NCBI RefSeq assembly: GCF_009727055.1
Contig: NC_052357.1
Span: 11,449,073 to 11,513,072, forward strand
Source: Benincasa hispida
Taxonomy: Eukaryota; Streptophyta; Magnoliopsida; Cucurbitales; Cucurbitaceae
Direction of reading: 5' to 3'
Length of the DNA stretch: 64,000 bases
Position 1 is the first letter of the stretch; every line of letters starts with the position of its first letter. The position numbers were made by a program, and so were the translations under genes. The notes below the pieces were generated by a model. That model had not been told where the DNA came from. It was given only the letters and a program-made list of their open reading frames with translations, and did no database searches. Positions 23,801 through 35,600 of the stretch are shown piece by piece.

Positions 23801-26586
23801 TAACCCAAAATGATGAAGGACTAACATGGGTATGCTTAAAAATTGAATCACCTTGTTTAATTACTTCTGCATATGATCTCTTTTTGTCCAAAACATCAGT
23901 TGATGCAATAAACTTTCGTTTACCCATCTCAGCATCATATTCTAGCCATTTCCTCGTGATTGGATATTGAATATTTTCAGATTGATCAGTCAAGGCCAGA
24001 GGTTTATTAATACAAAAACTAACCATTTCTTTGAACTCTGGCCAACCAGATTTGTCATCTCCATAAGGAATGTGAATGTTCTTCCTTCCTTCTGTTGAAG
24101 GCCAGACCGCACACTTCACAAACCACCGTTCTTTGTTACGAAACTTTGAAAGTCGGATTACATATTGATCTACTCTTTCCTTAAGTAAAAAGAACTCAAA
24201 AGTCAGACCGCTTAATAACCTTTTCATGCTGATATCGAGCCACTTTGCCATCATCACTGAGAAGAATACTTTCTGACCTCTTTTCATATGTTCCACAAAA
24301 AATTCGTTGCCATCTTGCCACATACAGAAGAAATGATCAATAATAGTACAACTTTTCACCTCCATAGTTCCGAATAAAGAATAGAGGTAAGGATAGAAAA
24401 GGGGAAATAAACGGAGATGTTAGGAAGGTGGTCGGACTGGAAGAAAAAGATCGGAAGGAAGGGAAAGAGCTTGAAATGGAGAGGAGAGAGGAGAGAGTGT
24501 TGGGGGGGGGGGATGTAATCCTCAAATACATTGCAAAATGTTTGTTAAAGAGAGAGAGTGGGTCTTGTAGTGGTTGAAAAGAAAAAGTACAAAAAACAGT
24601 GAAGACATTCAGCACCACATTGACTTGGTTCCGGATGCTACAATCCTTCATCTTCCTCACTATAGGATGAGTTTGAGTATGAGATCCTCCACCAATATAT
24701 TGAAGAATTATTGAAAGGGGGCACATTCAACCAAGCCTTAGCACATGTGCGGTGCTAACTCTTACCCCTAAAAAGATAGTAGTTGGAGGATGTATGTTGA
24801 TAGTAGAACTATCAACCGGATTACAATGAAGTATAGCTTCCCAATCCCTAGAATAAGTGATTTACTTCATCTACTTGGAGGAGCCTTGATTTTTTCAAAA
24901 GAGGACTTGAAGAGTGAATACCACCAGATTAGAATGAGGTCGAGGGATGAGTGGAAGACTGCATTTAAGCCCTACTTCTCATTCGCAGATTGGTGGCCAA
25001 ACCAAGTTACTGCATTGAGTTACCTTATGACCTACGTATTAATCCAGTATTCAATGTTGCTGATCTCAAACCTTATTTTCCCCTCGATGACTACCAGTTG
25101 GCGTCCTAATTGTCATCCTCGAGGCCGAGTTTGATTTTAGGGCGGTGGAATATGGTGTACCGAGAGTTTGTAAGTGAGCTAAGAGTGAGTTAGTTAAAAT
25201 AGGTAGGTAGTCTGTTATTCTACAAGCATATAATCATTTCATCTATAAATAAAGCATCTCCCCTCATTTTGAAGAAGAGAATTATATTCATTCATATTCA
25301 TCAGATTCTAAATATTCTAGATATTTTTTGGTTTATTCTTATCTGAAGGAATTTTCTAGAATTCCTTAAACCTAAAGAAAACCAAGGATATTTCTAGATT
25401 TTTCTTTGAGATATTTGTTTACATACTTCAACATAATTCTAGAGAAATCTCATTTACACATTAATGTTATATTGTAGATACTTCAAGAATCTTCTAGACT
25501 AGTTAGTGTTTCTATATATTTTAACATATGGTACCTTTTTTATTGCCAACTATTGGAGTGGCTCAACAGATCCTTTGAGTTTTGTCTGTCTTGTACCTTT
25601 CACACATCGTCTGGGAAACAAGTTTGTTATAAAGAGGGAAAAAAAAAAAAGAAAAAAGAAATCACCATATGGTTATTTTTACTAAATATGCTAAATATTT
25701 CTCCATGTTCGTTGTAAATACTTTACTTGACAATGCAGGGGAGATGTTCATAGAGATGGGGACTACCATCGGGCTGTTCATATGTGGATTTTTGCTGAAA
25801 GTACACAAGAATTACTTCTCCAACTACGTGCTGACTGCAAGGATTCATGGCCTGGGTTGTGGGATATATCCAGTGCCGGTCACATATCTGCTGGCGATTC
25901 ATCACTTGAGACAGCTAGGTAATTTAAAATACTATTGATGATTAATCATCATCATTTTTCACTTCACTGATCAGTTACTGCTCCTCTTTTAGGTTGTATG
26001 ACTGCAAAGAAGCTTCTGTAAAAGATACAAGCATGCTCTATTGGATGCATATATATAATTTCATACACATTATCATTTGAATTCACGTTTTCAGCTTTGT
26101 CAATGGAGAAATAAGAATGTAGAAAACACCTTATGAAGTATGTCAACAGAATCAAGGAGTTGACTGAATCCAATGGTTAAATGAATGTTTTATGCATGAT
26201 AATTATAAAGATAATTTTTCTGGATGCCCCTTAGTTCCAATAAATTCTTAGCATACAGGATAGCAAACTAAATAGCTGGATTCCAATTCTGAGTATTTGG
26301 TTTAAATGGCTCAAGAGTCAAGACTTCTCAATTGTGCTCACTCCCCAGCTTATTTGATCATTATTCTTCAAGTGGAATGCTTTTATTCATTCTTCCTAAT
26401 TTGTTTTGTTATTATTATTTTTTTTAATATTCCTTTTCTCTACTTTGAGAGTTCGCGTCCTTGAGCCATTTTGCTTCTTTTTATTATCAACGAGAAATTA
26501 GGCTATTAGATAAATACTATGGAAAGGCTTCATAGTTTTGGTCTCGAAATGACCTGATTAGTCTTGGTTACCCGTTCAAGGCCTTC

Positions 26587-26631
<45 letters not shown>

Positions 26632-29600
26632 TATTTTCTCTGGCTTGGGCCATATGGCCCCATTTGTTAGCTCTGAATTGCGATTTCCTTGTATTTCATT
26701 TTACTGCTTTCTGAATCATTTATTACTGAAAGAATAACAAAGGAATCTACACGTATTCTTTCAGGAGAGAGCTTCAAGAAGAGCTTGGCGTTATTCTTCC
26801 AAATGATGCATTTGAATTGATATTCATTTTTCTCCATGAGACGTGAGTGGATTGTTCCAAGTAACCATGATAAAATTAGACAATGCATATGATATGGTTT
26901 ATTATATCCTTTGTTTATTTCTCAAATAACGAATTTTGTAGCTACATTTCCCTTTGTGATCAGCTCAATGCCGACATGTGTGTGTTTGTTTTTAGAAAAA
27001 TTACACCTTCAGTCCCTAAAGGTTGAATTTGGTAGTATTTTGGTCCATGATTTTTCAAAGTCGGCATTTTATTTCATTTTTTATTTAAAGAAAACCAAGA
27101 GTTGACGCCTGCATTGCATGTTATTTCTTCTAATTTTTAGCCTTGGATTGATGTACAGCATCACAAATGGTGGACAATTTATCAATAATGAATTTGAGGA
27201 CGTGTATTTGGTAACAACATTGGATCCAATCCCTTTGGAGGCTTTTACTCTTCAGGTTGGTGGTAAATCATCTATTCTCTTATTTGATACCACCCCCCAA
27301 ATGTATACAATTTTGCTTGCATCTACATTGACAGCAAACGATTCTTGAAAAAATAGGCTGGTGTTTTTTTTTTTTTTTGGGCTTTCTTATTTGCTTGAAA
27401 GACATAAGACATAAACTTGTGATTGAAGTTTTAAGTTTTGGTAAGGAGTTGGAGGTCAGAAAGGTAGTAGTAACCCAATATATGCTTAGGTTTGATTGGA
27501 TTTATTATCATTAGTTGCCCCTGCACCACATTTATTAATTGGATTTTTTTTGAATAAGAAACATTTATTAATTGGATTGAACCATTAACTCATCAACTCC
27601 ATCGTGGTGCCCTTGGATTTGTTCAACCAGTTTGGGTTAGATGCCCTTGATTTCTCTTTCTCCATCATGGTGCTGCTTGTGTCAAAATAGCAGTGAATTC
27701 GTGAACCACCTTTTCATCCATTGCTGTTTTGTTCAACTAATTTGGGCTGCAATTATCAATGCTTTTGGATGAAATTTGGATCTGCCTCGAGATGCCATGG
27801 ATTGGACCAATCTCATGTTTTTGGATCACCCCTTCAAGGGTCAAAAAGCTAATATTTGGATCAACATCTGTTGGATTTCCTTTTTCCCTTGTAATATTGG
27901 ATATTTATTTTGTGTATATTTATCTTTTATGATGGTAAGATTTTTTCTTTATTTGTAATTGGTCTTTCTTCTATATAAAAAGACCTGGTATTTGATTCAT
28001 ATTAGAGAAGGATAATATTACACTATTTTCTTCCTAATTTCAACTTGGTATATAGTAGGGAAAGAACCCTGATCTTTAGAAACCCTAGCCATCACCTCAG
28101 TACCATCAAAATCCTAGCTATCACCTTGAAATGGCACCTCTCCTTTTGTTGGTATGTGTTTGAAAGTCCCTGTCCTTGTTTGACCATTGAAATGCCCTAA
28201 GACCACTCGATTTGTGTGTGTTCATAGATGATCGAGGCTGATTTTTTTTCGTGGGTTTGTTCGCACGTTGTTACCTCATCCACAATTGTCGCACCACCAC
28301 TGAAAGTTATTGAAACCGCCGCTGCAATCATTGCAACCACTAATAATTGTCGTCGCCCGTCGCCCATCGCCCGTTCAGAGTTTCTTTGTTCGCTCATCGC
28401 ACTTCGAGGATATTGTGGGTTTAAGATTTTGCGCGACTGTTAAAAACCTAATCTGAAAGTTGGCTTTTTCTGGTCTGGTTTTCTTGGTTCAGTTCACATC
28501 TGGCTTGGTTTGGTTCAAGTATGGTTAGTTCACTTCAGCTAGTCTGATTTAAGGTTTGGTTTGGTTTGGTCTGGTTCTACTCATATTTGTGGTTCAGTTA
28601 GAAGTATTTTCCTAGTGTGGATTTTTTTTTTCTCTAACCTATTAATGGTTGTTGATTTAAGTTACCTAAATTCATCGACTCAGGACACTGTTACAATCCA
28701 ATTTATCATTTGGTAATTTTTGTATTTTTTTGGCATAAGTAGGTAACTATTCTCAAGCCTTTTCTTGTAATAGTTTATCTCCTTGGATCATTGATTCGGA
28801 GCTGTTAATCACATGACCGGTTCATCTCAATTTTTTGATTTGTATTATATTTCTTATGAAAATAATTAAAAAAATTGCAGATGACAGTTTCTCTCCTATT
28901 GCAGGAAAAGGAACCATTAAATGACTTATAAACTTTCTTTGCATTATGTTCTCCATGTTCCTAAACTACCATGTAACCTTTTATCTGTTAATAAATTTTG
29001 TCAAAATTCTAATTGTCATGTTATCTTCTTTGATTTTCATTGTATCTTTCAACATCAGGAGTCGGGACAATAAATTGGGAGTGCTAGGATGCTTGATGGT
29101 CTCTACTACTTTGATCGATGTTCTTTTAGTAATAAAATAATTTAGGATCTATTAGTATTAGTTCGTTTATGGTCATGAACAAATCAAGTTTTGGCATGGG
29201 CGATTAGGACATCCCAGTTTTCACAATCTTAAACATTTGTTTCCAAATTTGATAAAAAAATATGGATTGTTCTTTTTTTTTTTTTTTCTTTTGAAACAAG
29301 AAACAAGCCTCTTCATTAAGGTAATAAAATGAGACTTAATGCTCAAAGTACAACAAGATACTAGCAAAACAAAACTTTAGGATCAGGAAGTGCACCCGGG
29401 CATTTCAACTAGGTTAACACCCCCATATCACCCTCATCACCTCTCTTGAGAACAACAGAAACAAAAATACAACTAGAAATCAAAACATGGCCCAAACACC
29501 AAGGGTCCATCTAATACAAAATGATACAATCAGCAAAACCAACAAAGGAATTTAATACTATCATAATTCTATAGTTAAGGTTTTCCATTCTTGTAAGTAT

Positions 29601-32600
29601 TTTGTGATATTTTCCTTTTCTATGCTTTGTACACTTGTATATATTCATATCTTTGGTGAATGAATAGAGCATTCTGATTCTTTTTCAAACCTAAGAGTTT
29701 TACATGGTATCAGAGCTCTCTAAATAAACTTAGGGTTTTTGTGAACCTTAGGGTTTGAGAATTTAGAACCCGTTTGTGATACGTTTAGGGTTTTGTGGAG
29801 AGGTGAGTTTACACTATTACTCACAGTCGCCGTCTTTGGTTCGTTCGCCGTCGTTAGCCGCCGCCGCCGGAAAACAAAAAAAAGGAAGCTGTTTTTTCCT
29901 ACACCTCCCAGTCCAATGAGGAGCCCAACCGCCGATCTACAAAACCCCAAAGTCCGGTTGCCATTTGACCAACGCGTGACGCTCACGCGCCGATTGTCCC
30001 ACTTGCCGTCCGTCCACGCGCCGACATGTGTAGGCACGTGTGCCATCATTTTTTTGTTCGTTTTCTGTGGGTTTCTTCAGTGTGGTTGACTCTTCTTGGT
30101 AGTGTGTTTGTTTGGGATATATAGATATTCTCACTGCTTGTAAAGACATCTCTTCAGTAAATTAGGGTTTGATTCTCTGCTGTTTGGTGTCTATTGTTTT
30201 TGAGGTAATAGCTGATAAGAAACCAGTAGTCATGTCTGAGATTGTTCCTATGGTGTCAAAAGTAACTGAACACAAGTTGAATGGATCCAACTACTATTCA
30301 TGGAGATCAAATGTCCGCCACTTTATTAGGAGCATGGAGATGGATGATCACATCACAGAAGAGCCACCGATTGATGCTAATAAGAAGATTTGGTGGCGGA
30401 CGATTCAAGGATGCTTCTACAAATCAAGAATTCTATTGACCATGAAATTGTTGAACTAGTAAATCACTGCGAATCAGTCAAGGAACTATTGGAATATCTG
30501 GATTTCCTTTATTCAGGGAAAGAGAATATTAATAGAGTGTTTGATGTTTATAAGACTCTATATCAACCTGATCAAGGAGAAAAATCTCTAACAAGCTACT
30601 TTATGGAGGTAAAGAAAATACATGTGTGGAATCAAATGCCTTGATGCCAATTAGTACGGATCCAAAAGTTCTAATGGCTCAATGTGAAAAGTTGTTTATC
30701 ATGAGTTTTTTAGTTGGTCTTGCACCTAAATATGAGATGGCCAAAGATCAAGTGTTGTCAAGCTCAAACATCTCATCGTTAGAAGAAGCTTATACTCGAA
30801 TACTTCGTATAGAGAAGCCACATGCAGTTTTGTCATCTGATTCTAGCAGTGCTTTGATTGGGCGCACAAATGATTATAGAGGTAATAAGGGGGTTGAATC
30901 AAATAGCTTCAAAGGTCATCCAAATAACCAAAGATCAAATCCAGGAGGTGTTGTTTGCTATTATTGTCATAAACCTGGGCATACGAAGTGTGAATGTAGA
31001 AAATTGTTGAATAAGAGTCAGAGGATGCCAAACTTATGGCGTTGACTATGCTGATACTTTTTCTCCTATAGCAAAAATGGCATCTGTGCGGTTGTTTGTT
31101 TCATTAGCTTCAATCAATCATTGGCCTTTACATCAACTTGATATTAAAAATGCATTTCTTCATGGTGATCTTCAAGCAGAGGTGTATATGGAGCAACCAC
31201 CAGGGTTTGTTGCTCAGGGGGAGAATGGAACGATGTGTCACCTTCGTAAATCCTTGTATGGATTAAAGCAGAGCCCACGAGCTTGGTTTGGTAAATTTAG
31301 TCAGGTGATTGAAAGCTTTAGAATGCGGAAGAGCATGTCAGATCATTCAGTCTTTTTTAAGAGATCTGAGGGTGGTGTCATCTTGTCAGTCGTATATGTG
31401 GATGATATTGTGATTACAAGTGATGATGTTGTAGGTATCCAGTCTCTAAAGACCTTTCTTCATAGTCAATTCCATACAAAAGATTTGGGCATGTTGAACT
31501 ACTTCTTAGGAATTGAGGTAATAAGAAGCAAGAAAGGAATTCTATTATCACAGAGAAAATATGTACTTGATTTGTTGACTGAAACAGGAAAGCTAGGGGC
31601 CAAGCCATGTAGTACCCCAATGATGCCCAACTTACAGCTCACAAAAGATGGAGAATTGCTAAAAGATCCTGAAAGATATAGGAGGTTAGTGGGAANCCCC
31701 AATGATGCCCAACTTACAGCTCACAAAAGATGGAGAATTGCTAAAAGATCCTGAAAGATATAGGAGGTTAGTGGGAAAACTTAATTACCTTACAGTGACT
31801 CGACCCGACATAGCCTATTCAGTAAGTATTGTGAGTCAATACATGTCATGCCCTACAGTTGATCATTGGGCTGCATTGGAACAAATTCTTTGTTATTTGA
31901 ACGCTGCTCCCAGGCGTGGTTTATTATATAAGGATTATGGTCATACTAATATTGAATGTTTCTCAGATGCCGATTGGGCAGGATCTAAAGAAGACACAAG
32001 ACCAATTTCAGGGTATTGTGTATTTGTTGGTGGTAATTTGATTTCTTGGAAGAGTAAGAAGCAAAATGTGGTGTCACGTTCAAGTGCAGAATCAGAATAT
32101 AGACACAATCTGTGTGTGAATTGATTTGGATATATGAACTTCTTGTTGAGTTGGGATTTGAAATCACCACACTGACAAAGTTGTGGTGTGATAATCAAGC
32201 AACACTTCATATTGCATCTAATCCAATATTTCATGAAAGAACTAAACATATTGAAGTTGATTGCCATTTTGTACGTGAGAAAATTCAACAAGGGTTGGTA
32301 TCTACAGGATTTGTGAAGACTGGAGAACAATTAGGAGATATCTTCACGAAAGCATTGGATGGAAGACGTATAGATTATCTATATAACAAGTTGGGCATGA
32401 TTAACATATATGCTCCAACTTGAGGGGGAGTGTTATAATTCTTTAGTTTTGGTTTTCCACTCATGTAAATATTTTGTGATATTTTCCTTTTCTATGCGTT
32501 GTACACTTGTATATTTTCATATCTTTGGTGAATGAATAGAGCATTCTATGGTGGAAGAATGGCATATTATATAGGCAGGGGGCAGAAACTTAGAGGTCTG

Positions 32601-35600
32601 GGTTTATGAAGGCTCGCCAATTGAGACATATATCTTGAATTGAATAATCTGCAAAGGCCTTGGATAGAAAACACTATGAGGAAGCATTCAGTTTAGATGT
32701 CTCGAAATGAGAAAACCAAGGAGTCCCTTTATCATGGAAAACACTTTAATTTCTTTCAAAGCATAAAACTGTAAGCAAAGCCTTAAGAGCATTAATCCAA
32801 AGGAATTTTGGTGCTGGCTTAAACTTTGGCCCCATGAGAACCTGTAACACATTTTCTTTAAAAACTTCTCTAAACACCCAACTAGTGTCAATTTATGCAC
32901 TCACCTGGACCCACTCATTTTGAAGCAGTGTACAAAACCTTAAGATACTTGAAAGGAACTCCAGGTAAAGGTATATTATTTCAGAAAGACGATCATTTTC
33001 AAGTTGAAGTATACACCGATGCAGATTGGGTTGGGAGTACTACGATAAAAGATCTACTTCTGGCTATTGTTATTTTGTTGGAGGAAATTTAGTTACATGG
33101 CATAGTAAAAAATAAAATGTAGTAGCCAAGAATAGTGTTGAAGCGGAATTTAGAGCCTATAAAGCACCGACACTCCTAAGATGGCCAAGTGTCGGTGTCG
33201 GACATGCCGCCGACATGTGTTTGACACGTTAGTTAGTATGTTGATTATCTTTTTATTTTTTTTCATTTCTGACTCGCCTGACATGGCTGCGACACGTTCA
33301 GGACACAAGACCTGCAAAATTAGAATGAAAAAACAATGAAACTGCCATTTCTAAGCCCAACAGCTTATAATATCGGCCCAGCCCAAAACTTAGCTTTTAG
33401 GGTTATTGTGTTTTTATTTTAATTTCTCAAAATCTCAACTCAGATTCCAGTTCTCCAACCAACCTCCATTCCTTCGACCTTCCAAACAGCAAACAATCTC
33501 CACACCCAAAATTCCATTCCCAAATGCACTCCACAGCAGTCGGCCAAACCTCCACGCCCAAACACGCCGGCGATTTGCTATAAATGGAATATTTCACAAT
33601 ATGTTTATTGCACGACATATATTTAATTTTTTAATAAAAAAATAATGTGTCCTTGACGTGTTGTGTCCTACTTTTTCTGAAAATCGGCGTGTCGTCGTGT
33701 CGGTGTCCGTGCTTCTTAATTTAGAGCCTTAGCCATGAAATTTGTGAAGGTATATGGATTAACAGGGTCCTCGAAGAACCGAAAGTGTCTCAAATGACAT
33801 GTATATGGATTTATTGTGATAACAAGGCTGCCATTGCTATAACTCATATTCCATTTCTACATGATAGGACAAAACACATTGAAGTTGACAAGTACTTCAT
33901 AAAGAAGAAAGTTAGATGCAGGTGTTATATGCATAACTCATCTTCCGACAACAGAATAAACAACGGATATACTAACTAAAGAGCTTTCGAAAGACAATTT
34001 GATAAACTTCTCAACAAGCTGGCTATAGATGGTATCTACAAACCGGCTTGAGGAGGAGTGTTGGATTTCCTTTCTCTCTTGTAATATGATTTTTTTGTGT
34101 ATATTTATCGTTTATGTCTGTAAGATTTTTTCCTTATTTGTAATTGGTCTTTCTTCTATATAAGAAGACCTTGTATTTGATTCATATTAGAGAAGAATAA
34201 TATTACACTATTTTCTTCCTAATTTCAACTACATCATTTGTGTGGTTTTGTCAAAGATGTGGGAAGAAATAAATGGTCTCATTTTCAACAATAAATCGAA
34301 GTCATCCAAGGACATTATGGACTCTTTTATTTATAATGCTATTTTTTGGTGTAAAGATTACCAATCTCTTAAATATCACAGCTTATGTTTTCTTGTTGCA
34401 AATTGGACCCATCTTTGTATTCCCTATCGTAGGGATCTTTTGTAGATCCTTTGAATATTTCATACATCAATGAAAGTGTTTCTTATCTAAAAATATAAAC
34501 TTATCCGCTCCAATGGTAAGATTGCATGGGCCGTGAGCCTGTGAACTTCATCCTAAACTAGCGTCTCCTAACATCTTATAGTGTCTAATAAACTTGGTTA
34601 TGCCTCTCCTTTCTATTCTAATAGTGAAAAGTAACAAGAAACTAGAATGCGGTAGGATGATTTAATACTAGAAACTGTCATTTTCAATGCTTCAGCACTT
34701 ATTCTATTGTTGTAAATGTTTTTTTTGAAAAGGAAACACACTTCTCATTGATGAAATGAAAAGAGACTAATGCTCAAATTACAAGAAACTACGAAGTATC
34801 AAGAACTAGGGATCAGTAGATGCACTCGGCTATCTCAACTAGGTTGACACACCATAGCATCCTCATCACACCCCAAAACAAAATATGACAAATAGTCAAA
34901 TAAAATATAAAACTATGTGTCTTAAAGACATCATTACATTGAATGAAAGCATTCCAATTAAGACAAATATCTTGAACAGAATAATCCGAAAATTTCTTAG
35001 AGAGGAAGCACCAAGAAGAAGCTTTTAACTCTTGCAATCTCATAACAATCAAACTATTGAAGCAACTTGTCTTGAAAAATACGCTGATTTCTCTAAAATC
35101 AAATTTCTGACAAAACTGCTTTAACTGCATTAATCCATAATTGAAGTGATGAGCTTTTAAAGAAGGACCAATGACAATCTGAGCCACATTCTCCTTGTAA
35201 ACATTGCTAAAAACCCAATGAAGATTAAATGTTGCCAATAAGTTCCTCCATATTTCCAAAGAGTACTGACAATCAAAGAAAATATGCTGTTTGTCTATAG
35301 AGTTCTGCATACACAGGGGGCAGATTGAGGGCAAGAGATAATGGTTTGGCAGCTTTCTTTGGAGAGTTTGTGAACAATCGAGAGAACGATAAAGCATTTC
35401 CCAAATTATGATATTTATTCTCCTTGGGCAACTTGATTTCCATAAGTTTATGTGCAACTTAGTGTCCAACGGGGAAGATGAGTTTAAATGCCAGAATAAT
35501 GACTTCATTGAAATTACACTAGAAGCATCTAAAGACCAAGATCTACAATCTTGCCTTTCAACTATCCTTTTCCCTTCTAATAAAAGTAAAAGATTCTGAA

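Larger units (their letters stand above)
18320..24516 (-). mobile_element. Cluster of three tandem LINE-A tails inside one 15-bp target duplication
   Basis: AATCCTCAAATACAT occurs at 18305-18319 and 24517-24531, exactly flanking the block, so the whole block behaves as a single insertion into the gypsy gag. Inside, three minus-strand LINE-A 3' ends follow each other: poly-T and tail at 18320, 18756 and 21304. The right end (24366-24516) is a pyrimidine-rich (on the minus strand) 5' leader before an ORF1. No clear internal target duplications were seen at the inner junctions. Confidence 0.8.
14500..25300 (+). mobile_element. Ty3/gypsy retrotransposon, deleted and carrying nested insertions
   Basis: Bounded by related LTRs that both start TGGTGTACCGAGAGTTTGTAA (14500 and 25153). 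A primer-binding site resembling the tRNA-Met type (TGGTATCCGAGC, 14917-14928) follows the 5' LTR. A purine-rich tract (AGGGCGGTGGAATA, ending 25152) precedes the 3' LTR. Gag lies at 15006-15566 and 17522-18319, interrupted by a solo LTR. After a LINE cluster (18320-24516) the element resumes with a short RT fragment and a pol C-terminus. Protease, the catalytic half of RT, RNase H and integrase are deleted. No clear 5-bp target duplication was found. Confidence 0.8.
29559..32547 (+). mobile_element. Copia-2: Ty1/copia element lacking protease and integrase
   Basis: 5' LTR 29559-29704, primer-binding site TGGTATCAGAGCTC (tRNA-Met type) at 29705-29718, gag 30232-31040, RT/RNase H from about 31045 to 32423, purine tract TTGAGGGGGAG (32420-32430), and 3' LTR 32431-32547 (its last ~29 bp missing). 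Protease, GAG-pre-integrase and integrase are deleted between the gag zinc knuckle and RT (junction near 31043). It is inserted in a LINE-A copy; target duplications could not be verified because the 3' end is truncated. Confidence 0.85.
27869..34230 (+). mobile_element. Copia-1: Ty1/copia element, heavily deleted, with nested insertions
   Basis: LTRs at 27869-28045 and 34059-34230 are near-identical in layout (TGTTGGATTTCC ... TTCTATATAA ... AATTTCAACT). The 5-bp target duplication is ACATC (27864-27868, 34231-34235). A TGGTAT primer-binding start follows the 5' LTR, and the purine tract TTGAGGAGGAG precedes the 3' LTR. Remaining coding: protease and GAG-pre-integrase pieces (28780-29276), and an RT end plus RNase H (32894-33158, 33730-34048). 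In between sit a LINE-A relic, copia-2 and, within RNase H, a small inverted-repeat element. No gag is recognisable at 28046-28780; part of that stretch is (GGTTT)-rich (28540-28575). Confidence 0.85.

Noticed and set aside
28540..28580. GGTTT/TTGGT repeats as interstitial telomere sequence
   Set aside because: The unit is degenerate GGTTTGGTTTGGTC, not the plant telomere TTTAGGG.
29712..30149. Overlapping ORFs on both strands with Arg/Pro-rich content near 29.7-30.1 kb
   Set aside because: They lie in the untranslated leader of copia-2 between the primer-binding site and gag; no family resemblance and they mirror each other.
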